Of a DNA stretch of 64,000 nt, positions 7,158 through 16,650 are shown one piece after another. This DNA comes from Salipiger marinus (GTDB lineage Bacteria > Pseudomonadota > Alphaproteobacteria > Rhodobacterales > Rhodobacteraceae), in NCBI RefSeq assembly GCF_900100085.1, contig NZ_FNEJ01000028.1, positions 1 through 64,000 on the forward strand, read 5' to 3'. The notes beneath the pieces were generated by a model that searched no databases, had not been told where the DNA came from, and was given only the letters and a program-made list of their open reading frames with translations. The translations under genes and the position numbers were made by a program. Positions within the stretch are counted from its first letter, which is position 1, and each line of letters opens with the position of its first letter.

Positions 7158-7622
7158 ATGAGGCTGTCGCACAGAACCCTTGTCATTCTTGCCGCAGGCG
7201 GGTCCGCCGCCCTGCTGCTTGCCGCCTTCGGCTTCCAGCATCTGGGGGGCATGGCGCCCTGCAAGCTCTGCCTGTGGCAGCGCTGGCCCCATGCGGCGGC
7301 GGTGCTGATCGGTGCGGCCTGCCTTGCCTTCGGGCAGCGCGCGCTGGCATGGGCCGGGGCGCTGGCCGCGGCGGCCACGGCGGGGGTCGGGATCTATCAC
7401 GCCGGGGTGGAACAGGGCTGGTGGCCCGGTCCCACCACCTGCACCTCGGGTCCGGTCGGGGGGCTGTCCACCGACGAGCTGCTGAACCAGATCATGGCGG
7501 CGCCGCTGGTGCGCTGTGACGACATCCCGTGGCAGCTGATGGGCATTTCCATGGCGGGCTGGAATGCCATTGCGTCGCTGCTGCTGCTGGGTCTGTGGAT
7601 CGCGGCGGCCCGCCGGGCCTGA
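7158..7622 (+). CDS. dsbB: Disulfide bond formation protein B
   Basis: 154 aa with four transmembrane helices. The first periplasmic loop has the redox pair CKLC followed by LWQRWPH, and the second loop carries the other pair (TTCTSG and VRCDD). This is the quinone-linked oxidase that re-oxidises DsbA-type thiol oxidases in the periplasm. The ATG at 7158 follows the previous stop by 2 nt. Length and cysteine spacing fit the short alphaproteobacterial DsbB form. Confidence 0.92.
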   Translation: MRLSHRTLVILAAGGSAALLLAAFGFQHLGGMAPCKLCLWQRWPHAAAVLIGAACLAFGQRALAWAGALAAAATAGVGIYHAGVEQGWWPGPTTCTSGPVGGLSTDELLNQIMAAPLVRCDDIPWQLMGISMAGWNAIASLLLLGLWIAAARRA

Positions 7623-7721
7623 GCCGCAGCCATGCCCTGCGCAGGCGGGACCCCGCCTTGCACCGCGCGCTGCGGCCACATGCCCCGTGACAGCGCGCGC
7701 AAACTCCGCCATCACACTGTC

Positions 7722-7865
7722 ATGACCAACCGCCTCGCCCTCTGGATCGGAGCCGCGCTGCTGGCCGCCATCATGGCGGACATCCTGCTTTACGACGCGG
7801 AGCATCTGCTGTTTCTTGGCCGCAGGTTCTTCGTGCTTCTGGACTGGATCGCGTTCTGGAGGTGA
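7722..7865 (+). CDS. Small single-pass membrane protein upstream of gap
   Basis: 47 aa: MTNRLALWIGAALLAAIMAD is a hydrophobic helix of about 17 residues after a short N-terminus, followed by DILLYDAEHLLFLGRRFFVLLDWIAFWR. ATG 7722 was chosen over an in-frame upstream start because the upstream residues are Cys/Pro-rich and unlike protein. It lies 85 nt before gap. Function unknown; I would expect it to be a conserved small protein of the order. Confidence 0.65.
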   Translation: MTNRLALWIGAALLAAIMADILLYDAEHLLFLGRRFFVLLDWIAFWR

Positions 7866-7950
7866 GCGCTAACATGTTGCGGTTGACTTGCCCCTGCGAT
7901 CCTGTTGACTTCACCACGCCTGCCAACTCTCGGACAACGAGGAGATTTCC

Positions 7951-8952
<1,002 letters not shown>

Positions 8953-8979
8953 TCCCGAACGGACGGGAGACGTGACCGG

Positions 8980-9003
8980 AACGGGGCCGCAAGGCCCCGT
9001 TTT
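8980..9003 (+). terminator. Terminator of gap
   Basis: A 9-bp stem AACGGGGCC/GGCCCCGTT closes on the loop GCAA and runs into TTT. Read on the other strand, it could also end the facing small gene at 9009-9230. Confidence 0.85.
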
Positions 9004-9008
9004 CCGTT

Positions 9009-9230
9009 TCAGTCCGACACCATCTGCCGGGCGGCGGCATAGCCCTGCTGCACCTCTGCCCCGGCGGGGCTGCGGCGGCTGGTGAAGACCGGCAGCACCT
9101 GCGTCTGCACCGGCACCGGCGCGGGCATCGCCCGCTCCACCAGCATCATATCCGGCCCGGTCCGGCCTGCGGGTCTGGGCGCGCCCAGCGTCAGCCGCCG
9201 CGCGGCGGGGGGGGGGTCGGTGATCTCCAT
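9009..9230 (-). CDS. Small hypothetical protein
   Basis: 73 aa, starting MEITDPPPAARRLTLG. The start has GGAG about 7 nt upstream. The N-terminal half is Pro/Arg-rich; the C-terminal half (VQTQVLPVFTSRRSPAGAEVQQGYAAARQMVSD) contains a polar helix. No signal peptide, membrane segment or known motif is visible. It could be a lineage-specific protein. The DNA has a run of ten G near 9209-9218 that makes the reading frame prone to assembly error. Confidence 0.45.
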   Translation of the reverse strand: MEITDPPPAARRLTLGAPRPAGRTGPDMMLVERAMPAPVPVQTQVLPVFTSRRSPAGAEVQQGYAAARQMVSD

Positions 9231-9420
9231 GATCCGGCTCCTGTTGCTACTGACCGGAGCCTAGCGCGCTGTGGTTGACAAACCCTTTCCAGAACCCGGC
9301 CATCCGCCGCCGCCATGCAGAGAGTGCATCCCGGGACGACCGTTCCGACAATTGTGCTGCACCGCAGCGAGGCTTAGGTTAGCGCCAACACCACAGATCA
9401 GATCACAAAGGAACCCTCAA

Positions 9421-9570
9421 ATGACCCATGCCTTCCAAAGCCTCGCCCGTCACTTCGCCTATCTGCGCACCCGCAGCACGCTGCGCGCCCTGCCCCTGCG
9501 CACCCGCATGGACTGCAATCTGGATGGTCGCGAAGACGCGCTGGCCCATCGCGCGGTTTACGGCGCCTGA
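9421..9570 (+). CDS. Small conserved-looking basic protein
   Basis: 49 aa: MTHAFQSLARHFAYLRTRSTLR, then [28 protein letters not shown] lies just before the ATG. It is short, basic and helical, broadly resembling the small DUF1127-like proteins of alphaproteobacteria, though I do not see that family's signature. It faces coaD, from which it is separated by 3 nt. Function unknown. Confidence 0.5.
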   Translation: MTHAFQSLARHFAYLRTRSTLRALPLRTRMDCNLDGREDALAHRAVYGA

Positions 9571-9573
9571 CCC

Positions 9574-10071
9574 TCAGGCGGTGCCGAAGCGGACCTTCAG
9601 CGCGTCGTTGACCGTGGGGGTGACAAACTTGCTGACATCGCCGCCAAGCCGCGCGATCTCCTTGACCAGCTTTGACGCGATGGCCTGATGCCGGGCTTCG
9701 GCCATCAGGAACACGGTCTCGATGCTGGTATCCAGCGCGCGGTTCATGCCGACCATCTGGAATTCATACTCGAAATCCGCCACGGCCCGCAGGCCGCGGA
9801 TGATGATCTGCGCCCCCACGTCGCGGGCGCAGTCGATCAGCAGGTTCTCGAACGGATGCGCCACGATCTCTGTCCCGGTGCGGGCGGACAGATCGGCGCA
9901 TTCGCCCTCGATCATCGCCACCCGCTCGTCCAGCGAAAACAGCGGACCCTTGTCGCGGTTGATCGCGACGCCGATCACCAGCCGGTCGACCAGAGCGGCG
10001 GCGCGGCTGATGATGTCCATATGGCCCAGCGTGATGGGATCGAAAGTGCCGGGATAAAGGCCGATGCGCAT
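9574..10071 (-). CDS. coaD: Phosphopantetheine adenylyltransferase
   Basis: 165 aa from MRIGLYPGTFDPITLGHMD, the nucleotidyltransferase T/HxGH motif. ISRAAALVDRLVIGVA and RGLRAVADFEYEFQMVGMNR are family blocks that bind phosphopantetheine and ATP. It catalyses the fourth step of coenzyme A synthesis. The start is at 10071 because the family begins directly at this motif; 16 extra upstream codons are open but unlikely to be translated. Confidence 0.95.
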   Translation of the reverse strand: MRIGLYPGTFDPITLGHMDIISRAAALVDRLVIGVAINRDKGPLFSLDERVAMIEGECADLSARTGTEIVAHPFENLLIDCARDVGAQIIIRGLRAVADFEYEFQMVGMNRALDTSIETVFLMAEARHQAIASKLVKEIARLGGDVSKFVTPTVNDALKVRFGTA

Positions 10072-10158
10072 GGGGTCTTCCTGTCCTGCGTGGGGGCTGA
10101 ACCTCGGCGCACGCAACAATATTGCGCCGGTGATTGCAACCCCGAAACGCGCACGGCA

Positions 10159-10593
10159 CTAGAAGCCCATGATCATGCCCTGCAGCGCGTCCTTCTCCAT
10201 GGCCAGTTCGGCGATCTGCGCCTTGACCACATCGCCGATGGAGATGATGCCGACCAGCACGTCATCCTCGACCACGGGCATGTGGCGGAAGCGGCCTTCG
10301 GTCATGCGGGCCAGCACCACGTTCACATCCTCGTCGCGGGTGCAGACCTTCAGCTTGCGGGTCATCAGATCCTCCACCGGCGCCTCCAGCACCGAGGCGC
10401 CGCGCGCGGCGAGCACGCGCACGATGTCCCGCTCCGACAGGATGCCCAGAGGATGCTGCCCGTCCTGAGAGATCACCACGCCCCCGATCCGGCGTTCGGC
10501 CAGAAGCTTTGCCGCGTCGGCCACGCTGGTCTGCGGCGGCACCGTGATCACGCCATCGCCGCCCTTGTCCCTGAGAATCTGTTGCACCTGCAT
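10159..10593 (-). CDS. Tandem CBS-domain protein
   Basis: 144 aa with two CBS motifs: residues about 10-60 (VTVPPQTSVADAAKLLAERRIGGVVIS) and about 75-130 (VCTRDEDVNVVLARMTEGRFRHMPVVED), each ending in a G-I-x-S/I-x-D element. Such Bateman pairs bind adenosyl ligands and regulate partner proteins. Here the protein stands alone. The start at 10593 matches the family length and has AGGAGG upstream. Confidence 0.88.
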   Translation of the reverse strand: MQVQQILRDKGGDGVITVPPQTSVADAAKLLAERRIGGVVISQDGQHPLGILSERDIVRVLAARGASVLEAPVEDLMTRKLKVCTRDEDVNVVLARMTEGRFRHMPVVEDDVLVGIISIGDVVKAQIAELAMEKDALQGMIMGF

Positions 10594-10651
10594 CTGGGCC
10601 TCCTCCTGCCTTGCGCCTGTCGGGAAAGCGTCCGACCGCAGGGGGCTTCTG

Positions 10652-11548
10652 TCAAGCCAGACCTTCGAGAGAGGAGAGTTCCCGCCGCACACCCTCGGCC
10701 AGTGCTGCGGCAAACCGGTTGAGCCGGTCCAGCCGCCGGTCGTCCACATGGCGCACCAGATAGAAGCTGCGGGTCAGCGCCACCTCCTCGGGCAGCACCC
10801 GCACCAGCCCCGGGGCTGCGGGCAGCGCAAAGTCATGCACGATGCCCAGCCCCGCCCCCAGCCGCAGCCAGTGAAACTGCACCGCCACGGAATTGGAGGC
10901 GAGCCGCACCCGGTCCAGCCCCAGATCCGCCAGATAATCCAGCTCCTTGTCGAAGATCATGTCGGGGATGTAGCCCACGATGCGATGCCCCTGCAGATCG
11001 GCGCGGCTGCGGATCGGCGGATGCCGCGCCAGATAGTCGCGCGAGGCCGCGAGATGCAGGCGGTAATCGCTGAGCTTCTGCACCAGCAGCCGCCCCGCAC
11101 TGGGGGCGGAGACGGCAATCGCCATATCCGCCTCGCGCCGGGTCAGGTTGACCACCCGCGGCAGCGCCACGATCTGCAGATCGAGATCGGGATTGTCGGC
11201 GGAAATCGCGGCACAGACCTGCGGCAGCAGAAAATTTGCGCAGCCATCCGGGGCACCGATGCGGATCTGGCCCGAGAGCGTGCCTTCGGCCCCGCGCAGC
11301 GCCTGCACCCCCTGCCCCAGCGCCTGCTCCGCCGCCTCGGCATGGGCCAGAAGCCGCGCGCCCGCCTCGCTCAGCGCGTAGCCCTGCGGCGACTTGCCGA
11401 AAAGCGGATGCCCCAGCCCCTGTTCCAGCCGCGCGACACGGCGCCCCACCGTGGCGGGATCCATCCGCAGCAGCCGGGCCGCCGCCGACAGGCTTTCGCC
11501 GCGCGCCACGGCAAGGAAAATCCGCAGGTCATCCCAGTTTTCCGTCAT
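10652..11548 (-). CDS. LysR-family transcriptional regulator
   Basis: 298 aa. N-terminal winged HTH: WDDLRIFLAVARGESLSAAARLLRMDPATVGRRVARLEQ. The C-terminal LysR substrate-binding domain follows. It is transcribed divergently from mmsA with 100 bp between the start codons, so it probably regulates that gene, perhaps sensing a valine or propanoate intermediate. The target is inferred from the divergent arrangement only. Confidence 0.9.
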   Translation of the reverse strand: MTENWDDLRIFLAVARGESLSAAARLLRMDPATVGRRVARLEQGLGHPLFGKSPQGYALSEAGARLLAHAEAAEQALGQGVQALRGAEGTLSGQIRIGAPDGCANFLLPQVCAAISADNPDLDLQIVALPRVVNLTRREADMAIAVSAPSAGRLLVQKLSDYRLHLAASRDYLARHPPIRSRADLQGHRIVGYIPDMIFDKELDYLADLGLDRVRLASNSVAVQFHWLRLGAGLGIVHDFALPAAPGLVRVLPEEVALTRSFYLVRHVDDRRLDRLNRFAAALAEGVRRELSSLEGLA

Positions 11549-11648
11549 GGTCGCACCTGAATTTCTGCAAAACGCTTTTGCCGGATTACCCCTGTTTCCC
11601 GCATTTTTGCAAGGTTAGGCTGGCCGCGACCGATCAGGAGGATCAGAC

Positions 11649-13148
11649 ATGGAAGAACTTTGCCATTTCATCAACGGCCAGCGCGTCAAGGGCACCTCGG
11701 GGCGCTTTTCCGACGTGATGAATCCCGCCACCGGCGAGGTGCAGGGCCGCGTGCCGCTGGCCAGCGTCGAGGAGCTGAACGCCGCCGTGGCGCAGGCCGC
11801 CGAGGCCCAGAAGGCCTGGGCCACCACCAATCCGCAGCGTCGGGCCCGCGTGATGATGGCCTTTGGCGCGCTGATCAACACCCATATGGACGAGCTTGCC
11901 GAACTGGTCAGCCGCGAGCATGGCAAGACCCTGCCCGACGGGCGCGGCGACGTGCAGCGCGGGCTGGAGGTGATCGAGGTCTGCATGGGCGCGCCGCACA
12001 TGCTCAAGGGGGAATATACCGACAATGGCGGGCCGGGCATCGACCTTTATTCCATGCGTCAGCCGCTTGGCGTGGTGGCGGGCATCACGCCCTTCAACTT
12101 CCCGGCGATGATTCCGCTGTGGAAGATGGGTCCGGCGCTGGTCAGCGGCAACGCGATGATCCTGAAGCCGTCGGAACGCTGCCCCTCCACCTCGCTGCGG
12201 CTGGCGGAACTGCTGAAAGAGGCCGGGCTGCCCGATGGCGTGCTGCAGGTCATCAACGGCGACAAGGAAGTGGTGGACGCCATTCTGGACAATGACACGG
12301 TGCAGGCCGTGGGCTTTGTCGGGTCGACCCCGATCGCGCAGTATATCTATGGCCGCGCCGCCACCAACGGCAAGCGCGCGCAGTGCTTCGGCGGTGCCAA
12401 GAACCACATGATCATCATGCCCGATGCCGATCTGGACAAGGCGGCGGATGCGCTGGTGGGCGCGGGCTTCGGCGCGGCCGGTGAACGCTGCATGGCGATT
12501 TCCGTGGCCGTGCCGGTGGGTCAGGCCACCGCCGACGCGCTGGTCGAACGGCTGGTGCCACGGGTCGAGGCGCTGAAGGTCGGGCCCTATACCGGGGGCG
12601 CCGATGTGGATTACGGCCCCGTCATCACCGCGCAGGCCAAGGCGCGCATCGACGGGCTGGTGGCCTCGGGCGTCGATCAGGGCGCGAAGCTGCTGGTGGA
12701 TGGCCGCAACTTCTCGCTGCAGGGCTATGAGAACGGCTTCTTTGTCGGCCCCTCCTATTTCGACCACGTCACCCCCGACATGGAAATCTACAAGGAAGAG
12801 ATCTTTGGCCCGGTGCTGTCGCAGGTCCGCGCCGACACCTATGAGGACGCGCTGAACCTTGTCATCGACAACCCCTATGGCAACGGCACCGCGATCTTTA
12901 CCGCCGATGGCGATACCGCGCGCGATTTTGCGCACCGGGTCAATGTGGGCATGGTGGGCATCAACTTCCCGATCCCGGTGCCGCTGAGCTACCACACCTT
13001 CGGCGGCTGGAAAAAATCGGCCTTCGGCGATCTCAACCAGTATGGCCCCGATGCCTTCCGCTTCTACACCAAGACCAAGACGGTGACGGCGCGCTGGTTC
13101 TCCGGGATCAAGGACGGCGGAGAGTTCAACTTCAAGCCGATGGACTGA
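11649..13148 (+). CDS. mmsA: CoA-acylating methylmalonate-semialdehyde dehydrogenase
   Basis: 499 aa. Aldehyde dehydrogenase superfamily with MmsA-specific features: PLGVVAGITPFNFPAMIPLWKM, FGGAKNHMIIMPDADLDKAADALVGAGFGAAGERCMA with the catalytic Cys, and SYHTFGGWKKSAFGDLNQYG. It converts methylmalonate semialdehyde and malonate semialdehyde to propionyl-CoA and acetyl-CoA in valine, inositol and beta-alanine breakdown. AGGAGG precedes ATG. No other valine-pathway gene is adjacent, only the divergent LysR regulator. Confidence 0.95.
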   Translation: MEELCHFINGQRVKGTSGRFSDVMNPATGEVQGRVPLASVEELNAAVAQAAEAQKAWATTNPQRRARVMMAFGALINTHMDELAELVSREHGKTLPDGRGDVQRGLEVIEVCMGAPHMLKGEYTDNGGPGIDLYSMRQPLGVVAGITPFNFPAMIPLWKMGPALVSGNAMILKPSERCPSTSLRLAELLKEAGLPDGVLQVINGDKEVVDAILDNDTVQAVGFVGSTPIAQYIYGRAATNGKRAQCFGGAKNHMIIMPDADLDKAADALVGAGFGAAGERCMAISVAVPVGQATADALVERLVPRVEALKVGPYTGGADVDYGPVITAQAKARIDGLVASGVDQGAKLLVDGRNFSLQGYENGFFVGPSYFDHVTPDMEIYKEEIFGPVLSQVRADTYEDALNLVIDNPYGNGTAIFTADGDTARDFAHRVNVGMVGINFPIPVPLSYHTFGGWKKSAFGDLNQYGPDAFRFYTKTKTVTARWFSGIKDGGEFNFKPMD

Positions 13149-13161
13149 CCGGCCTCGGCGA

Positions 13162-13204
13162 CCCCCCTGTTCAGGGGGGTTGCCTCCCGCCCGTTTAGGC
13201 GGGA
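13162..13204 (+). terminator. Double hairpin after mmsA
   Basis: Two adjacent hairpins: CCCCCC/GGGGGG at 13162-13179 followed by only two T, and TCCCGCC/GGCGGGA at 13185-13204. Together they probably end or attenuate the mmsA transcript. Confidence 0.6.
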
Positions 13205-13246
13205 CGATGTGCCCGTGACCCGAACCGGGCGCAGCAACGGGGACAG

Positions 13247-13666
13247 ATGTCAGTCACATTCCGAATTCTTCCTGTCCATGGGCTTGTCTATGTCAGGTAT
13301 GACGGCATCGCGGTGCTGGAGGAAACCTTCCGCGCCTTTGACGCCTATGCCCGCCACCCGCAGCAGCGCCCCGGCCAGAAACAGCTGGTCGATCTGGCAG
13401 GCATCACCGGCGTGGAACAGGATTACGTGCGCCTGATGGCGCTGCAGTCGCGCAAGGCGGATCTGTTCAGCGCCCATGAAGGCCAGACGATGATCGTCTA
13501 TTACGCCCCCACCCCGCTGTCCTACGATCTCAGCAAGATGGTGCTGCGGTCTTGGGACGGGCTCGACAGCATCGTGGCGCTGGTCCAGCAGACCGAAGCG
13601 GGCGCGCTGGCCCTGCTGGGGCTGCGCGAGCGCAGCTTTGCCGCGCTGCTGCAGACGGCGGTGTGA
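13247..13666 (+). CDS. Hypothetical protein, first of a tandem paralogue pair
   Basis: 139 aa: MSVTFRILPVHGLVYVRYDG opens with a beta-hairpin-like pattern, then FDAYARHPQQRPGQKQLVDLAGITG, and VYYAPTPLSYDLSKM. The overall plan (an amphipathic strand, a helix, LVDLA, then alternating strands) recalls STAS-like or PAS-like small domains. No catalytic motif is seen. The gene directly downstream has the same length and the same block order, so the two arose by duplication. They lie between mmsA and ssrA. Confidence 0.75.
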   Translation: MSVTFRILPVHGLVYVRYDGIAVLEETFRAFDAYARHPQQRPGQKQLVDLAGITGVEQDYVRLMALQSRKADLFSAHEGQTMIVYYAPTPLSYDLSKMVLRSWDGLDSIVALVQQTEAGALALLGLRERSFAALLQTAV

Positions 13667-13754
13667 CGTCGCGCTGGCAGAAGCCGCCGCCCGCCCTATC
13701 TGTGATCAAAGCCACATGTCGCCTGCCGCCCGAGATGCCTGCGAGGGGCCTGCC

Positions 13755-14174
13755 ATGCCAAGCCAGCTGACCATCTTTCCAGAGCGCAATCTGGCCTATC
13801 TGCACTATGCGGGCCGGACGACGGCCACGCAGTGCCTTGGCACCAGCAGGACGCTTCGCGACCATCCGCTGCGGCGCGAGGATCAGGGCTGGCTCGTCGA
13901 TTTCTCGGCGCTTGAAGGCTTCGGCAGCGATTTTGACGAGATGCGCGCGGCGGTGCAGCAGGTGGCGCTGCAGCATGACGGCCAGCCCCCCGATACCCCG
14001 CTCGCCATCTACGCCCCCTCGGATCTGGGGTTCGGCGTCGGGCGCATGTACCAGCAGATCTGCGCGGGCCTGCTGCCGATGCGCATCGGCGTCTTCCGCG
14101 AGGCGGACCGGGCGCTGGCGCATCTGGGCCAGCCCGAGGTGGAGCTTGCCGCCTTTCTCGCCAAAGCGCGCTAG
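13755..14174 (+). CDS. Hypothetical protein, second of a tandem paralogue pair
   Basis: 139 aa from ATG 13755 (MPSQLTIFPERNLAYLHYAG); an in-frame ATG at 13716 is also possible. It shares with its neighbour the opening strand pattern ending Y-x-G, the HP motif, LVDFSALEGF (LVDLAGITG in the first copy), and IYAPSDLGFGVGRM (VYYAPTPLSYDLSKM). The identical total length supports the 13755 start. Function unknown. Confidence 0.75.
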   Translation: MPSQLTIFPERNLAYLHYAGRTTATQCLGTSRTLRDHPLRREDQGWLVDFSALEGFGSDFDEMRAAVQQVALQHDGQPPDTPLAIYAPSDLGFGVGRMYQQICAGLLPMRIGVFREADRALAHLGQPEVELAAFLAKAR

Positions 14175-14191
14175 ATTGCGTCGCTTCACCG

Positions 14192-14220
14192 TTGAAACCG
14201 GCGCGGCACGGGTCTATATG
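14192..14220 (+). promoter_or_regulatory. Sigma-70-type promoter of ssrA
   Basis: TTGAAA (14192-14197) and TATATG (14215-14220) are separated by 17 bp, close to the ideal housekeeping promoter. They lie just upstream of the tmRNA acceptor segment. Confidence 0.7.
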
Positions 14221-14226
14221 TGATCT

Positions 14227-14542
14227 GTCTCGGCAACGGGACTATGGGCATAAACGCGCATGGAATAAGCGGATCGGACCCGGGGGCGGTACCCGGCGGC
14301 TCCACCAGACATCCCTTCGTTGGGGGACCATGGGGCCGAAACAGGATCGACGAACGTGTAAAGATGTGGCTTTGTCCCGGTGAGATACCACCGTTATCGG
14401 TTCATCAAGCATAATTGCCAACGACAATCGTGCTCCGGTCGCTCTGGCTGCGTAAGCAGTCCGAAAGATCGATTCTTAAGCCCTTGTGCCTAGCAGCGTA
14501 AGGCGGGGTTCGCAGGCACCTGGCAACAGAAGCCTGCACTTT
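14227..14542 (+). ncRNA. ssrA: Circularly permuted two-piece tmRNA
   Basis: The 3' acceptor half comes first and ends GGCGGCTCCACCA at 14307. A spacer follows, and the 5' half begins GGGGCCGAAACAGG at 14332. GGGGCCG (14332 on) pairs with CGGCTCC (before the CCA), rebuilding the acceptor stem across the permutation. The tag frame at 14417-14455 reads ANDNRAPVALAA-stop, typical of alphaproteobacterial tags. A hairpin (GCAGGC/GCCTGC) closes the 3' end near 14537. Mature ends are estimates. It rescues stalled ribosomes and tags their products for proteolysis; the SspB adaptor gene lies 2 kb downstream. Confidence 0.93.
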
Positions 14543-14598
14543 CCCCCCCTCCCATTCTCTGCATTGACCGGACCCGTGGCGGCTGACAGCATCGGCGC

Positions 14599-15249
14599 AT
14601 GCTGCGTCTGGCCCTGTGTCTTTGTGTCCTCTCCTCTGCCGCGCGGGCCTGCGAGACCGCGCTGCTTCTGGCCATGGACGTGTCGAATTCCGTGGATGCC
14701 GCCGAATACCGGATCCAGACCGACGGTCTGGCGCTGGCGCTGCGCGATCCCTCCATCGCAGAGATCGTGCTGCGCGACCGCGTGGCGCTGGCGGTGCTGC
14801 AATGGTCGGGCCCCGACCGGCAGGAACTGTCGCTGGGCTGGCTGCAGCCGGGGGATGCCGCAGGACTTGCCGCGCTGGCCGCGCGGGTCGAGACGATGCC
14901 GCGCGCCTTCCTGCTGTCGGACACCGCGCCGGGGGCCGCGCTGATGGCGGCGCTGGATGCCTTTGCCACGGCCCCCGACTGCAAGCGGCGCATCATCGAC
15001 ATGTCCGGCGACGGCACGCCCAATGCGGGCAGCAATCCCGCCGCCGCGCGGGTGCGGGCCGAACGCATGGGGGTCACGGTCAACGGGCTCGCGATCGAGG
15101 CACAGGGCGCGGGCCTGCCGGTCACCAATTTCTACCGCCGCAGCCTTGCCACCCGCGACGGATTCGTGATGACGGCCCGCAGCCACCGGGGCTATGCCGA
15201 GACGCTGCGCGCCAAGATGCTGCGCGAACTGTCCCGGGTTCTGGGCTGA
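14599..15249 (+). CDS. Exported VWA-like protein (DUF1194 type)
   Basis: 216 aa. Residues 1-18 (MLRLALCLCVLSSAARAC) form a signal peptide. ALLLAMDVSNSVDAAEY carries a MIDAS-like DxSxS, and IDMSGDGTPNAGSNPAAARV is the conserved second block of DUF1194 proteins, a von Willebrand A-like fold in alphaproteobacteria. It is presumably periplasmic. The DxSxS and the downstream acidic residues suggest metal-dependent binding of a partner. It is followed closely by chrA. Confidence 0.85.
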   Translation: MLRLALCLCVLSSAARACETALLLAMDVSNSVDAAEYRIQTDGLALALRDPSIAEIVLRDRVALAVLQWSGPDRQELSLGWLQPGDAAGLAALAARVETMPRAFLLSDTAPGAALMAALDAFATAPDCKRRIIDMSGDGTPNAGSNPAAARVRAERMGVTVNGLAIEAQGAGLPVTNFYRRSLATRDGFVMTARSHRGYAETLRAKMLRELSRVLG

Positions 15250-15289
15250 GCGTCATGATCCCGTTACCCTTGCCGGGCAGACAGGCGCG

Positions 15290-16555
15290 ATGACTGCCCC
15301 CACCCTTGCCGACCTCACCCGCACCTTTGGCCGCATCGGCCTGCTGAGCTTTGGCGGCCCCGCCGCGCAGATCGGCCTGCTGCACCGCGTTCTGGTCGAC
15401 GAACGCGGCTGGCTGGACGAACGCCAGTATCTGCGCGCGCTGTCCTTCTGCATGCTGCTGCCGGGGCCAGAGGCGATGCAGCTTGCCACATGGGCGGGCT
15501 GGCGGCTGCGCGGCGTGCCCGGCGGGCTGATCGCGGGCGGGCTGTTCGTGCTGCCCGGCGCGCTGGTCATCGCGGCGCTGGCGCTGGCCTATGCCGCATG
15601 GGGCGACCTGCCGCAGACCGAGGCGGTGCTGCTGGGGGTCAAGGCCACGGTGATCGTCATCGTGGTGCAGGCGCTGCTGCGGCTCGGGCGGCGGGTGCTG
15701 CGGGGGCCGCTGGCGCTGGCCTTGGCGCTGGCCGCCTTTGTGGCGCTTTATGCGCTGCAGCTGCCCTTTCCGCTGGTGGTGGCGGGGGCGGCGCTGGTGG
15801 GAATCCTGCGCCCGAGGGCGGATCCCGCCCCCGCCGCGCCCCCGCCCCCACTTGCGGGCGCGGGCAACTGGCGCGCGCTGCTGGTCTGGGCCGCGCTCTG
15901 GCTGCTGCCGCTGCCGGTTCTGGCGCTGGCCGGTCAGGGCCTGCTGGTCGATCTGGGCCTGTTCTTCGCCAAGCTCGCGGTGCTGTCCTTTGGCGGCGCC
16001 TATGCGGTGCTGGCATGGATGGCGCAGGAGGCGGTGGCGCTGCGCGGCTGGCTGACGCCCGCGCAGATGGCCGATGCGCTGGGGCTGGCGGAAACCACGC
16101 CGGGGCCGCTGATCCTTGTCACGCAGTTTGTGGGCATGCTGGCGGGCCATGGCGCGGGGGGCTGGCCCATGGCGCTGGCGGCGGGCGCGCTGGTGCTGTG
16201 GATGACCTTCCTGCCCTGTTTCCTGTGGATTTTCGCCTTTGCCCCGCATCTGGAACGGCTGCTGGCCCGTCCGCGCCTGCAGGCAGCGCTGGAGGCGGTG
16301 ACCGCCGCCGTGCTGGGGGTCATCGCCAACCTGTCGCTGTGGTTCGCCATCAACGTGCTGTTTGCACAAAGCGTCGTGCTGGAGGCGTGGCCGCTGCGCC
16401 TGACCCTGCCTGATCCCGCCACGCTGCGGCTGGATGCGGTGCTGCTGACAGCGCTTGCCGCGCTGCTGCTGGGGCCTGCAAAGCGGTCGATCCTGCTGAC
16501 GCTGCTGGTCTGCGCGATGGCGGGCGGCGCGCTGCGGCTGGCGGGCTGGGGGTGA
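15290..16555 (+). CDS. chrA: Chromate transporter ChrA
   Basis: 421 aa, the two-domain (long) CHR form. The first half carries FGRIGLLSFGGPAAQIGLLHR and LPGPEAMQLATWAGWRLRGVPGG. The second half repeats the pattern (LFFAKLAVLSFGGAYAVLAWM, LGLAETTPGPLILVTQFVGML). About ten hydrophobic helices are visible. It exports chromate in resistant bacteria, though many homologues have no proven substrate. The start at 15290 follows family length; an upstream 32-residue extension is unlikely. Confidence 0.93.
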   Translation: MTAPTLADLTRTFGRIGLLSFGGPAAQIGLLHRVLVDERGWLDERQYLRALSFCMLLPGPEAMQLATWAGWRLRGVPGGLIAGGLFVLPGALVIAALALAYAAWGDLPQTEAVLLGVKATVIVIVVQALLRLGRRVLRGPLALALALAAFVALYALQLPFPLVVAGAALVGILRPRADPAPAAPPPPLAGAGNWRALLVWAALWLLPLPVLALAGQGLLVDLGLFFAKLAVLSFGGAYAVLAWMAQEAVALRGWLTPAQMADALGLAETTPGPLILVTQFVGMLAGHGAGGWPMALAAGALVLWMTFLPCFLWIFAFAPHLERLLARPRLQAALEAVTAAVLGVIANLSLWFAINVLFAQSVVLEAWPLRLTLPDPATLRLDAVLLTALAALLLGPAKRSILLTLLVCAMAGGALRLAGWG

Positions 16556-16650
16556 TGCCCCATGCCGCGCCGTCGGCGGAAAATTCCCCGCACCTCTTTT
16601 CCTCGGCGCCAAATCGAATATGGTGGCCGAAAGGCACGAGGATCAGGGCC

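Noticed and set aside
15122-16612. 496-codon minus-strand frame
   Set aside because: Antisense of chrA, made of Gln/Arg/Pro/His runs.
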